Of a stretch of 64,000 bases of DNA, positions 1 through 9,511 are shown in pieces. The notes below the pieces were generated by a model, which saw nothing but the letters and a program-made list of their open reading frames with translations, was not told the DNA's origin and did no database searches. The stretch covers positions 124,001 to 188,000 of the forward strand of contig NZ_VSFF01000004.1 of NCBI RefSeq assembly GCF_008085905.1, read 5' to 3'. The stretch's first letter is position 1, and the number at the start of each line of letters is the position of its first letter. This stretch comes from Actinomadura syzygii (GTDB lineage: Bacteria > Actinomycetota > Actinomycetes > Streptosporangiales > Streptosporangiaceae). The position numbers and the translations under genes are program-made.

Positions 1-35
1 ACCTGTTTCGTGCTGGTGTCCACGTAGAGCTTCAT
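1..35 (-). CDS. Start of an element regulator gene (SCO3933/Pra-like), cut by window edge
   Basis: Only the first eleven complete codons lie in the window, read on the minus strand from ATG at 33-35. They encode MKLYVDTSTKQ, the same opening as SCO3933-family regulatory proteins (Pra-type activators of actinomycete integrative elements), as I recall that family. A GGGGAG ribosome site lies just upstream of the ATG. The gene is divergent from the XRE regulator at 230, a normal arrangement for element control genes. The rest of the protein is outside the window, so the family call rests on this short stretch. Confidence 0.45.
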   Translation of the reverse strand, partial: MKLYVDTSTKQ

Positions 36-229
36 CAGCTCCCCTTTCGATCCAGGGCCGCACCGCCTCTCGGTGCGCTTCCCTTGCTGTGCCACCAGGA
101 TCGAGATCAGGTCGATGTTCGAACAGACTGTCGAGGGGTGATGATGGAAGCTGATTGCTCGTCACCCCTCGCGTCATCGCTCGCGACGTGCGCAGACTGG
201 AGACGACACCGAAGCGGGAGGAGTACCTC

Positions 230-1489
230 GTGACGGAGGAGCGCCCAGAGTGGGCCAAGCGCATCACCGCTGAACGAGAGGCTCGTGGCTGGAACAAGCC
301 GCAGTTCATCGAGGCTCTGCGGGCCCATGCAGACCGCCAGTTGCCAGGCAAAGCGTCGATGCTTCGCCGCGTGCACGCTTGGGAGAGCGGCGAGTCATGC
401 CCGGATGACGACTACCGACCCGTCATCGCCAAGACCTTCGGCACCGTCACCGCAGCCATTTGGCCCGTCGCGGGCAGCCGGGACAGCGACGCCGAACTCG
501 TCACCGGGACCGGCATGGACACCTTGGAGATCGTCACCCGCTTGCGAGCATCCTCCGTGGACCCAGCCGTAATCGAGGGGCTCCGAATCACCGTTGATCG
601 ACTCTGTAGCGAGTACCCGCACATGCCTGCCGATCAGCTACTTGTCGAGGGACGCGCTTGGCTGCGTCGCATCACGACGCTTCTCGACCGGCACCTGACT
701 CTCGCCCAGCATCAGGAGATTCTGTCCTTGGCTGGTTGGCTTGCTGCGCTGGTCGGGTGTGTCGAGTACGACTCGACCAATCGGCCCGCAGCCGAGGCGA
801 CCCGACAGGCCGCGCTGAGTCTCGGCGAGGAGTCCGGTGACGCCGAGGTCATGGCCTGGGCACACGAGATGCGCGCGTGGTTTGCTCTCACCCGAGGCGA
901 CTACCGGGGTGTCATCGCAGCCGCGGAGGCGGGTAGCGCCATAGCGCCCAACTCACGAGCAGCCGTCCAACTCCATGCTCAAAAGGCCAAGGCATGGGCC
1001 CGCATCGGTGACCGACGCCAGGTCGAGGTAGCCCTAGACCAAGGCCGGACTCTGCTGGAGCGCATGCCGTACCCAGACAACCTGGATCACCACTTTGCCG
1101 TTGACCCAGCCAAGTGGGATTTCTACTCCATGGATTGCTACCGGTTGCTCGGCAATGGTCAGCCAGCCAGCGCAGCGGAAAATAAACTTGCGGAAACCTA
1201 TGCCCAGGGCGTCATCCGAGTAGGAACCGATGCCGGTGGAGTCGAGCGCTCACCGATGCGTAACGCGGAAGCCCGCCTAACTCTTGGGCTGATCGCAGCG
1301 CGGGAAGGCGACGTGGAAAGAGCCGTCGACTTCGGAGAGCGCGCACTCCAGGGTGAACGAAAGTCTTTGCCCAGCTTGCTGATGGTCTCACGTGAACTCG
1401 GCACCACGATTAAGGAGCAGTACGAGACGGAGCCAAGTGCCGTCGAGTACCTCGACCATCTTCGCCAACTGCAAGCGGCGACCCGCTAG
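230..1489 (+). CDS. XRE-family helix-turn-helix regulator with TPR-like C-terminal domain
   Basis: The GTG at 230 is chosen because GGGAGGAG (215-222) sits at good distance; an ATG at 155 in the same frame lacks such a site. The protein is 419 residues. Residues about 5-70 form an HTH with the WAKRITAEREARGWNK helix and an ESGESCPDDDYRPVIAK segment typical of actinomycete XRE proteins. The remainder is alpha-helical, with alanine-rich paired helices of the kind that bind small peptides or other ligands. It is divergent from the element gene at 1-35 and lies beside an integrase, so it probably acts as the element's transcriptional regulator. That role is inference; the fold assignment is good. 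Confidence 0.8.
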   Translation: MTEERPEWAKRITAEREARGWNKPQFIEALRAHADRQLPGKASMLRRVHAWESGESCPDDDYRPVIAKTFGTVTAAIWPVAGSRDSDAELVTGTGMDTLEIVTRLRASSVDPAVIEGLRITVDRLCSEYPHMPADQLLVEGRAWLRRITTLLDRHLTLAQHQEILSLAGWLAALVGCVEYDSTNRPAAEATRQAALSLGEESGDAEVMAWAHEMRAWFALTRGDYRGVIAAAEAGSAIAPNSRAAVQLHAQKAKAWARIGDRRQVEVALDQGRTLLERMPYPDNLDHHFAVDPAKWDFYSMDCYRLLGNGQPASAAENKLAETYAQGVIRVGTDAGGVERSPMRNAEARLTLGLIAAREGDVERAVDFGERALQGERKSLPSLLMVSRELGTTIKEQYETEPSAVEYLDHLRQLQAATR

Positions 1490-1968
1490 CCGCGGAGTCG
1501 TCGGATAGGGCATCAACCAGCGCCCGAGACCCTGTGCAAACTTTCTGTACGTCTTCAAGGCGGCCCGAGAACCGGGCCGCACGCGCCGCCGACTCGGCAC
1601 CTGGCCCTCCGCCTCTGCTTGGGCTCCGGCTACGGGACCAGGCCAACGCCGGTCGGCAGGCGCGAACACCAGCAGAGGTCACGGGGCCGTACGAAGACGG
1701 AAACTAGTCACGGGGTTGGCAGGCCGCGCCCGTGCCGCTGGCCGGTTCCGGACTTGCGCGGGGACCCCGCGCGGGGCCTCACGACGGGCCAATGCGGGCA
1801 GGCGGCAGCGCCAGCCCGTCCGCCGGTCCAGGCTACGAGGCCCCGCCCCCACGCAAGTCCGGAGCCGTCCAGCTCACGAACCTGGCACTGCATGCCGAAA
1901 AGGACCTGCAAGGCACAACGCAGGGCGATATGATTCTTCGCCAGATCCTACTTCATGGGGAGGCCGAA
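1490..1968. other. Non-coding stretch
   Basis: No convincing gene is seen. Reading frames open here only because the DNA is GC-rich, and the upstream extension of the next gene's frame (from 1732) has no coding character. Confidence 0.5.
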
Positions 1969-2808
1969 ATGAATAATCACCCTCGACCACGCCTCTCCAT
2001 CAGAGAAAGTATGCAACCCAAGGAAGAATTGTTTGACGGAGTTCCATCCCACCTCCACGCACCGCTAATATATTGGCTACAAGGAGTTTTTGGCTATCGC
2101 ACTCCTCTCAGCAAGGGGGGTGGCCTTTCCGTGCCACTCATGATGAAAGTCGCGAGCGCTGCACGCCTGTCAATAAGTCCAAACTCCTATACCGACAACA
2201 TTCACAAGGAAATAGTTAATCACTGCATATATGACGAGCTAATATTTCTAGACGTCATAGATTCCGCACTAGTCTACGCAAGTAAACAGGAAGCCATCGG
2301 CCTAGAATCCGCTCTCGCGGAAGGGGGGTCCGCATGGCGTGTATCAGTTGAAGAAAAGGAGCTACAGCGAAGAGTCTCTTCTGCCGCACAAAGTATGGCC
2401 GATAAAGCTATGGCAGTTTCGGATATAGCAAGTGAAGAGCTGCAAGCGGCATGGAGTGCAGCGTATGGGCGAAGCCCTGACCCCTCAGACGCATGGGATC
2501 ATGCAATCAAAGCCGTAGAAGCACTCTGGATACCATTGATCGTGCCCAAGCAAGAGAAGCCACAATTGGGTCACGTTCTAGGGCAACTTGACCGCCAAGG
2601 CGAGCTCTTCAAATTCATACTTCCCGGCGAAGATATGAAGTTCGAGGTAAAGGCAGTCGTTGGCATGCTCAAAACTCTGTGGCCCAATCCCGATCGTCAT
2701 GCCAGCGAAAATCGCCGCACACCCAGTCTTCAGGAAGCGCAAGCAGTCGTACACCTTGCCGTAGTTCTCGTACAATGGGCACGAGATGGAGCAGTTTCAC
2801 GCCGCTAA
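1969..2808 (+). CDS. Uncharacterised protein, possibly abortive-infection/HEPN-like
   Basis: The ATG at 1969 is preceded by GGGGAGG (1957-1963); a longer frame from 1732 has no such support and its extra residues look non-coding. The protein is 279 residues. The middle is helical and rich in Glu and Gln. The last 90 residues contain AWDHAIKAVEALWIPLI and then NPDRHASENRRTPSLQEAQA followed by a hydrophobic helix; this reminds me of C-terminal domains of Abi-type/HEPN proteins, but I see no decisive R-x4-6-H motif. Base composition is visibly more AT-rich than its neighbours, pointing to recent transfer. It runs convergently into the integrase, overlapping its tail by 12 bases. Cargo of the element is a reasonable inference. 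Confidence 0.6.
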   Translation: MNNHPRPRLSIRESMQPKEELFDGVPSHLHAPLIYWLQGVFGYRTPLSKGGGLSVPLMMKVASAARLSISPNSYTDNIHKEIVNHCIYDELIFLDVIDSALVYASKQEAIGLESALAEGGSAWRVSVEEKELQRRVSSAAQSMADKAMAVSDIASEELQAAWSAAYGRSPDPSDAWDHAIKAVEALWIPLIVPKQEKPQLGHVLGQLDRQGELFKFILPGEDMKFEVKAVVGMLKTLWPNPDRHASENRRTPSLQEAQAVVHLAVVLVQWARDGAVSRR

Positions 2809-4598
2809 GTACCCCCACTCCCATGCGAAGGCCAAGTAAGGAGCCTCAGCGCAACATAAGCGTTGACACGCAAACGTCAACATGTCCCATGACCTGGGGA
2901 CCATGCGGGGACCACACGCCACGCCTTCCACCAAACGTATGCTTGCTGGACAAGCTCCACACACACCTTCGACTCTCTGTGGGAATTCTGTGGGATGATC
3001 TTGATTTCGTCCCTTCTCTTTCGTCTGCGGTCGGGGTTGTAGCAGCTCGTTCAGCGCGGCTACCGGGGATCCGGGCGATAGCGTGCGCCGGGCTTTCAGG
3101 GACGCCTCCCACCGGGTCGTGAGTACCTGTAGCAGTTCGTCCCGCATCGCTTGGGTGATGTGGGTGTAGCGGCGCTGTACCGATCCGTCCTCGTGGCCGA
3201 TGCGCTCGTCGATCAGGACCGGCCGGATGCCGGCCTCCTCCAGCATGGTCCGGTGGCTGTGCCGCAGGCCGTGCGGGGTCAAGCCCGCGGCGATCGGCAT
3301 CCAGCACATCTGCGCGCGTTCCCACGGGTTGCGCCCGCGCACCGGTCGGCCGGGGAACGGGTCGGCCAGCAGTGGCATGGGCCGTGCGGGCTGGGGCGCC
3401 TTTTTGGAGTACCAGCCCGAGGTGGCCGGGCCGAATACCCACGCGGCGAACCCTGACCGGCGCCAGTGCCGGGAACCCGGCACGCTCGCCGAGGTCGCCG
3501 GCGAACGCGCGAACCCCAGTTGCGCGATCCTGCCTCGACTCGCGTGCGCGTGCCTTCGGCCACACGTCCGGGATGGTTGACGACGTTGGACACGGTGCCG
3601 ACGCTCACGCCCGCGCGCCTGGCGACGTCCGCCGCGGTTGCGGGTCCACGTGGCCTGGCTGCCGATTCGCGATTGCGGAACACGTACTTCCCGCCGTGAC
3701 ACGGGCACGGTTTCGGTGCCGTCCGGGTGATGTGGTCCGACAGCAGGTTCGACAGCCATGGGGGCAGGTCGATGTCTCGGTAGGAGTCGTCCTTGGGTGG
3801 GATGCGGTGGAATACGCCGTCGTTGTCTTCCCAGAGCTGCCATTCGACGCGGAGCCTGCCGGGCCGGACGTATCGCGCCTCCAGGCCGACGGTCTCGGCC
3901 CACCGAAGGCCGGTGTAGTAGGCCAGCAGCACCATCACCAGTTCGTTGTCCCGGCCGGTCAGGAGGGAGGCCCGCTCCGCGATCAGCAGAGCCCCCAGAT
4001 CATCGGTGATCTCCTTCTCCGGCCCGCGATCCCGCTTCAGGCCCGCGCGCTTGCCGCGCCCTCGCCGCCTGGTCGCCGGGTTGATGCGGATAAGCCCTGT
4101 GGTGCGGCTGCCGGGGGGACGCCCGAGTATCCGTTCGACTTCCCGGGGGTCTGTGGCGTCGGCGAGGATGGTGTGCAATGTCTTGCGCCAGGCATTGATG
4201 GAGTTGGCCGCGTATCCGGCCGCGCGCTCCCTTGCCACCCATGTCGCGATACGACCGGCGTCGATGTCGCCGAGGTCGTCTTTTTCGAATTCTGGCAGAA
4301 GATGGTCCTCGCAGTGGCGCCGGAGGTTCTGCATGGATGACAACGCGAGATCCTGCGCCACGTACCACATATTCACCCACGACTCGAATGTCATCGCGGT
4401 GTCGTTCGGTTCGCTCCATTGCCCGGCCCTGACCTCGGCTTCCGTGTCGTCGCCGGCCTTCTGCGCGTCTCGCTTCCGGTTGAATCGTTGAGTTTCCCCT
4501 CCGGGATTCTTCACCGTGGGCCACTTGCCGCGGCCATCGCTGAAGCAGGCGATATAGTAGGCGTTCGCTCCGCTTCCGCGTTTCTCCACGTATGCCAT
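2797..4598 (-). pseudogene. int: Tyrosine recombinase (integrase) with inserted LacI-type HTH, one frameshift
   Basis: Translation starts at ATG 4598 behind AAGGAG. The first frame gives an SAM-like arm and core-binding region, then the catalytic start with YYTGLRWAE (active-site Arg, about residue 228). At about residues 320-350 a LacI-type helix-turn-helix is inserted (ADVARRAGVSVGTVSNVVNH). The frame is lost near 3528-3535: the expected continuation after RVE (AIAQLGFARS) reads in another frame, best explained by one missing base. That second frame supplies HGLRHSH and RRYTHIT, i.e. the His-x-x-Arg and nucleophilic Tyr, and runs to 2797. Unless the frameshift is a sequencing error or is bypassed, the integrase is inactive. 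It is the integration enzyme of the element at this end of the window. Confidence 0.85.
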
Positions 4599-5082
4599 TC
4601 CACTCCTTACGCTCGCGCACGTAATTGCGTGTTCTAGTATCCCTTTTCGGTCCCAAGTTCGATGTGTCTGCGGTCCGCCCATGCGCGGATGCTGGCCACG
4701 TCCCCGTTCCTGCCGCAGTACCTGAGGTGACAGTTCTCGTGACAGGCTCCCCGATATCCTCGCTTTGGAAGGGCGCAAGTCAGGATGGCACCATGTCCGA
4801 TTTTGACGCAAACAGGAGAGCCATATGCCAAGCGGTAGGTGAGCAGCGAGTTTGGTGCTCCTTCGGAGTGCCGGGCGGCAACTTGTTTCCTCCATCTCTC
4901 GCATACGTCTCCTTGCCTCCACAGCTTGTAAGTGCCACAGGTCGCCTAGGCTGACGAACGAGTCCGGGGGTCTGCCGTCAACCGCTCAGCGCCGAGCGAG
5001 GCACCACGCACCGCTCCGACGGCGAGCCATGCGACGAAGTGTCAGCAGCTCCCTTCGCAGGACCCTTCGCGGATGAGTTGAC
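4599..5082. other. Divergent intergenic region between int and the HTH gene
   Basis: No gene is supported. The region separates the start of the integrase (minus) from the excisionase-like gene (plus) and should contain their promoters, but I cannot single out convincing -35/-10 elements. Confidence 0.4.
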
Positions 5083-5403
5083 GTGGACCCGCAAGATAAT
5101 CTTCGTTGCTCTGATCGGCCGTCGTTTCATCTGCATCCGGTCAAAGAAGCCGCACGTCTCCTCGCGGAGGGGGTGACCGAAAGCTGGCTGTGCGAGAAAG
5201 CGCGCCTGCGGGAGATACCGCATTGCCTGCTGGCAGGAAAGTACATGTTCTCCGACGAGCATCTCCGAAAGATAGTGCTGTTGTTCGAGCGCCAGCCAGT
5301 ACTCCCAACTAGCGCCCGGCAGCGTAAGAGGCCTGCCCCTGCAACTCCCGGTGCCACCCCTCTCAAGGCCCGCCATCCACGACGACGGCCAACCCAGGGA
5401 TGA
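5083..5403 (+). CDS. Small excisionase-like helix-turn-helix protein
   Basis: The 106-residue product starts with GTG at 5083. Residues about 18-65 (HPVKEAARLLAEGVTESWLC ... KYMFSDEHLRKIV) follow the MerR/excisionase winged-helix pattern used by Xis-like proteins of actinomycete elements: a short helix pair with a conserved Lys-Tyr before the recognition strand. The tail is proline- and arginine-rich and probably disordered. It is divergent from the broken integrase, so it could have set the direction of recombination or controlled int transcription. The start is uncertain because no strong ribosome site is visible. Confidence 0.6.
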   Translation: MDPQDNLRCSDRPSFHLHPVKEAARLLAEGVTESWLCEKARLREIPHCLLAGKYMFSDEHLRKIVLLFERQPVLPTSARQRKRPAPATPGATPLKARHPRRRPTQG

Positions 5404-5847
5404 AGCTCGTTCACGGCTGGATCCATTCACCACCTTTCAATCCTGGTTCAGCAACAGCACCAGGGAACACGCGCCTCCCGCCGACTCATCGACGACGGGA
5501 CTCAAGCACAACCGTTGCGAGTGCGCCCGCGTGGTTCAGCCCCGTCGATGAGATCGCAGGCCAGCTGACGTAGGTGAGTTCACTTCCGATCCGATCAGGT
5601 CCGAACGCTCCCCGGTATGCGAAGTTCGCGTCAGCGCGGATATCGCGAGCTCGACCGCCCGAGTGGTTCGTGATCACGATTTGGGCCGCTGTAGCGTTGC
5701 CCGCCCGGAGCGCCGGTCGAGCACGTGGAGCCACAGCATGATCACATGCGTCCGGGAGCTTCTGCCAATTCAGGCGCCCGGACGCGCAGCGTCGTCGAGG
5801 TCAGCACTGATCGGTTGGGGCTGTGGCCGCCTGGCGAGACTCCGTCG
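5404..5847. other. Non-coding stretch
   Basis: No gene, repeat or clear regulatory element is supported between the excisionase-like gene and the end of the ribbon-helix-helix gene. Confidence 0.4.
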
Positions 5848-6093
5848 TTAGGGCTCAGCCGCGGGCGGCTGGGTCGAGTTCGCGGGCCTGGGGCGCCTGG
5901 GGAGATCGTCGGTCTCGCCGATGTACCAGCGAACGAACTCGCGGATCACCTTGGACCGGTCGAGTTCCGGCTCCGCGTTCTCCACGGCCTCGCCGAACCG
6001 GGCCCACATGTCATCGCTCATGCGGACACGGCGGAACGGCGTATCGGCCACGTCGCCTCCGTTGATCTGTGACGGCAACGCCGATCCTCTCAT
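5848..6093 (-). CDS. Ribbon-helix-helix (CopG/Arc-like) DNA-binding protein
   Basis: ATG at 6093 has GGGAGGA at 6097-6103 on the minus strand; a longer frame from 6153 is less likely. The 81-residue protein has TPFRRVRMSDDMWARFGEAV then DRSKVIREFVRWYIGE, the strand-helix-helix pattern of small RHH repressors in which the first strand (FRRVRM) contacts DNA and SKVIREFVRWYI is the second helix. The C-terminus is a proline-rich tail. Such proteins are common in actinomycete integrative elements and plasmids, which fits the integrase nearby. Its target is unknown. Confidence 0.75.
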   Translation of the reverse strand: MRGSALPSQINGGDVADTPFRRVRMSDDMWARFGEAVENAEPELDRSKVIREFVRWYIGETDDLPRRPRPANSTQPPAAEP

Positions 6094-6829
6094 GGGTCCT
6101 CCCATGCACTTGTCTGTAGCCACAGCATGACCGACATTGACGCTACAGATCAAGACCGCTCATGAAGCGAGCAGCGATGCCCCGGAGATCCGCTCTTACC
6201 ATCACGGCCAGCCAACGCTGCCATGGCCTGACCTTCATCCCCTCACAGCGCCCTCGAGTCCGCGCCCAGACCCACCGGCGTAGCACCCCCTAGGAGGACC
6301 GACACTGATCGGTCCAACGAACCTTCCGGTCTGGGCGCCCCTACGCCGCGCCGCTCGTGGCGGGACCGTTCTGTCCAACGGCGGCATGACCGGCCTGTTC
6401 CGGATCTTCCTTGCCTTGCTGGCCGCGTAGGTGTGGGAGCGGAGCCTACCCATCGAGCGCCGCTACAGCAGTCGACAGCTTCCGGACGCCCGTCCCTCAC
6501 CTTTCGTAGGCCAGAGGCGGGGACCTGCTACCGGCCCCGCTCAAAGACAGCCGAGGAACGGCCATTTTCTGTTCGCCCCTAAATTGCATCAAGACCTGAC
6601 CATAAGCAGGTTGCCCAGATTTTTGCAGCCCAAAGCAACTGCAAGATCGGGGGTCAAGCCTGAAGTTTGCTCCGCATCTGACTCGTTGCTCGACTTGATC
6701 GGTCTTGCGCATTGACATGAGATAAGCCAAGATCACCTGCAACCCCGCTTGTCACTCATCAGTGTTTCATTCCTGACCTCGTGCATCTCCCTTGATGCAC
6801 CCCGTGAACAGGCGAGGAGGAAAAAGCGC
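6094..6829. other. Long upstream region with one inverted repeat
   Basis: No gene is supported in these 736 bases. A 7-bp inverted repeat (GGACCGA/TCGGTCC, 6296-6315, 6-base loop) is the only structure I noticed; it is too weak to call a terminator. The region just before 6830 must contain the promoter of the secreted nuclease. Confidence 0.35.
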
Positions 6830-8800
6830 GTGTTCAAACGAACCGGGCAACTCGGCGTCTTGGCTCTCATGGCCATAGTCGCACTGCTTTTGGGATCCGG
6901 GGCAGCAACCGCCGCACCGCGAAACGACCTATCCCCCCACCCCGACCCAAGCACAGCACCTTCGGCAAGGCCAGCGGCCGGACCAGAAGCAAAGGCCGCC
7001 GCAGGCAGCCGTCCGGTATCGGGGAAGAACCCTCAGGCCGGCCCGACATTCACCCAAGCGTCCGGGGTGTGGCAGGTCAACACCAGCATGGCCGTCCTGC
7101 GTAACACCGTCACCGACGCGGATGGCGACAAGTCGACCTTGTCCTTCGAGGTTTGGACCCTCGACGCCGACGGCAAGCCGAAAGACCGGGTCAAACTCAC
7201 CGACGACAACCCTTACGGCGTCCTGGTGTCCGACTTCGTCGCCTCAGGCAAAACCGCCTCGGTCACCGTCGACACCGGCAGACTCAAACCGGGCGTCACC
7301 TACGTCTTCCGCACCTCCGCCTTTGACGGAAGCCTGTATGAGACCAGCTGGTCTCCCTGGGCGAAGTTCAAGATCCGCAACCGCGTGGTGGACATCAAGT
7401 TGCCCGCGCCGAAGCAGGACGAGCCGACGCTGGACCAGGACGCGTTCCAGCAGCCTCAAAAGATCGCCCAACCCGTCGAAACATCGGATCATGGCGTCGC
7501 GGTCCGACCGGGCACGCAGGGGCGGAACGGGCGTGCAGGGTCCAGTTGCGCCGACATCCTCAAGAGGGCTGATGGTCAGATCTGCTGGCGTATCGTGCCC
7601 GATGACGGCAAGAGGGCGCCCAAGAAACGCAGCAAGACGAGCGCCGCATCCCCCGACCTGGTGGACTGGTGCGATGACAACCCGGCGGGCTCATACATCA
7701 AACGCTATGAAGCCTGCATCAACCTCGGAGTGGTGGCCGAAGCCGTCAAGGTCATAGACAACAAGCCCGTCACGCTCTACGCCAAGTGGAACGTCCAGCA
7801 GCAGTACCAGCTGTCCAACAACACTGGCGACATCCGAGAGAAGATGTCTCTCGTGCCGACGGACCCGGTCGACCCGTTCTTCGCGGTCACTCTCGACGTG
7901 GACTTCAAGTGCCTGGTGTTCTGCACCTCTGGCTCCGGATCCCCCGAGTGGGACGGCCTCCGGCTCTGGCTCCCCGGCGATCTGCACACCGCTGAAGGCA
8001 CCACCTCCCACACCTGGGAGGGCGGCAAGGAGGAAGGAGAGCGCTCCCCCTTCATCAACCTCGAGCCGACGATCACCCAGACCCGGGAAACGGGTAATCA
8101 GGAGAAGCGAAGCTGGATGGCCGTCGAGGCGGCGATACGCTGTGACACCCTGTCCAAGCCCCAGCCGGGCTGCGTGTTCCCCGGGTACACACCGACCTGG
8201 ACCTTCAACACCAAGAAGTTCCCCGTCGCCGCGGCGCACGCCTGGTTGATCAAGTCCAAACTCCCCAACCATCCGGGGAGCAGGGAGCACGGAAAGCCGA
8301 TGTTCTTCCTGCCGAAGCCGAAACCGGATGACACCACCGGCCGCGACCCCGATGACAATCGCAAAGTGATCTGCCCGTCAGGCTGGGCCAGGAAAAACGG
8401 CCACCCCGAGACCACGCCTGTGAAGGACGGCGATGTGCCCAGTTGCGATGAGTTCGCCTTCGCCGCGTCCTACAATTCCGGCGGTATGCCGACGTCCGAT
8501 GGCGGGCTGAATCAGGTGTCCTCCGGTGACCAGTGCCTACAGACTTATGGCACCCGCATCGGGGCAGACGATTGGCACCTGTATGACGACGAGCGCAAGC
8601 CGGCTCCGACGTTCACGGAGGTCTGCGGGCGTTCTGCAATGTCCAACTGGATGAACACCCAGTCCATGCAGTCCTTTGCAAGCACCTTCAGCCAAAAATA
8701 CAGGCTGCTGAACTACGACAAGTACTGGGTCAGCACCCCTGGTTTCGAGCACTGCGACGCCACCGTAGCGACCGTACGGTGCACCGTGCCCAAGCCCTGA
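6830..8800 (+). CDS. Secreted NucA/NucB-type deoxyribonuclease
   Basis: GTG at 6830 follows AGGAGG (9-base spacing) and begins a classic signal peptide: FKRT, a hydrophobic core, then cleavage after ATAA near residue 29. An ATG at 6749 in the same frame would bury that signal. The 656-residue protein carries a fibronectin-III-like segment at about residues 70-185 of the kind found in secreted RHS/LamG proteins of actinomycetes. The C-terminal 150 residues contain PSCDEFAFAASYNSGG, the hallmark Cys-Asp-Glu-x-x-Phe-Ala of NucA/NucB DNases, plus further Cys residues that could form disulfides. It probably degrades extracellular DNA or acts as a toxin. A SUKH immunity-type gene converges from the other side. 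Confidence 0.8.
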   Translation: MFKRTGQLGVLALMAIVALLLGSGAATAAPRNDLSPHPDPSTAPSARPAAGPEAKAAAGSRPVSGKNPQAGPTFTQASGVWQVNTSMAVLRNTVTDADGDKSTLSFEVWTLDADGKPKDRVKLTDDNPYGVLVSDFVASGKTASVTVDTGRLKPGVTYVFRTSAFDGSLYETSWSPWAKFKIRNRVVDIKLPAPKQDEPTLDQDAFQQPQKIAQPVETSDHGVAVRPGTQGRNGRAGSSCADILKRADGQICWRIVPDDGKRAPKKRSKTSAASPDLVDWCDDNPAGSYIKRYEACINLGVVAEAVKVIDNKPVTLYAKWNVQQQYQLSNNTGDIREKMSLVPTDPVDPFFAVTLDVDFKCLVFCTSGSGSPEWDGLRLWLPGDLHTAEGTTSHTWEGGKEEGERSPFINLEPTITQTRETGNQEKRSWMAVEAAIRCDTLSKPQPGCVFPGYTPTWTFNTKKFPVAAAHAWLIKSKLPNHPGSREHGKPMFFLPKPKPDDTTGRDPDDNRKVICPSGWARKNGHPETTPVKDGDVPSCDEFAFAASYNSGGMPTSDGGLNQVSSGDQCLQTYGTRIGADDWHLYDDERKPAPTFTEVCGRSAMSNWMNTQSMQSFASTFSQKYRLLNYDKYWVSTPGFEHCDATVATVRCTVPKP

Positions 8801-8820
8801 CCGAGGGCGGACTGATTCGG

Positions 8821-8852
8821 GGCGGGGCGGATCCCACCGGGTCCGCCCCGCC
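8821..8852. terminator. Bidirectional hairpin terminator
   Basis: A perfect 11-bp inverted repeat, GGCGGGGCGGA and TCCGCCCCGCC, with a 10-base loop lies 20 bases after the nuclease stop and 5 bases before the end of the convergent SUKH gene. Without a T-run it is of the GC-only type common in actinomycetes. Confidence 0.75.
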
Positions 8853-8857
8853 TCATG

Positions 8858-9511
8858 TCACCTGGGTCCGTCGAGGACGACCGCGTCGATGTGCGGGTGC
8901 CTCACATCCACCCATGTCAGTCCGTTCCGGTAGAGCGCGGGGCGATTCCTCGCTATCTCGGCACCGGTCGGAAGCTTCATCGGACGTCCCTGTTCGAGAG
9001 CTACGGCGATCTCTGTCAGCCAGTCCGGCAAGGGCCACCCGTCAGAGGGCCGCGGGTACGGCTCGTCCGCCTGATCGACCGCCCAACTGCCGAGGTTGCC
9101 ATAGGAGGGCTCGCTCCTACGCGCATCGACGTACCACCCGTACCAGGTGTCCCCGGGAGTCCGCGCGAACGGCAGGATGCCCGCCTCCCGGTCGTCCCAC
9201 TCCTCGGTGTGCGTCCGGTACTCGGCGACCAGCCGATCGAGCGGAAGCATCGTCTTGCCCGTCGGGAGGATTCCGGCGACCTCGACCGCGTCCGGCGTGC
9301 GCTCCTCGTCGACCCCGTCATGAATCCGGTACCAGGCCGCCAGAGTCGCGGGAAGCTCCACCCCCATCGCTGCCTCCGCCGCAGCAACATCAGCCTCGCT
9401 GGCCGGCGGGCGAAGCAGCACGGCAGACCCCGGCGCATGCGCCTCAAGCCAGGTCTCAATCCGACCCCACGCCGCCACCAGCCGCTCCACATCTTCAGCA
9501 TCGGCACTCAT
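8858..9511 (-). CDS. SMI1/KNR4 (SUKH-1) family protein, possible immunity protein
   Basis: The 217-residue protein has the SUKH pattern: an amphipathic first helix, PPASEADVAAAEAAMGVELP (about 35-55), then AAWYRIHDGVD, a strand-rich core, and GDTWYGWYVD, close to the usual SUKH-1 order. SUKH proteins are established immunity proteins for nuclease toxins in polymorphic-toxin systems, and are also used as general protein scaffolds. Here it converges on a secreted NucA/NucB nuclease rather than following it in an operon, so a toxin-immunity pairing is plausible but unproven. No signal peptide is present, so it acts in the cytoplasm. Confidence 0.8.
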   Translation of the reverse strand: MSADAEDVERLVAAWGRIETWLEAHAPGSAVLLRPPASEADVAAAEAAMGVELPATLAAWYRIHDGVDEERTPDAVEVAGILPTGKTMLPLDRLVAEYRTHTEEWDDREAGILPFARTPGDTWYGWYVDARRSEPSYGNLGSWAVDQADEPYPRPSDGWPLPDWLTEIAVALEQGRPMKLPTGAEIARNRPALYRNGLTWVDVRHPHIDAVVLDGPR

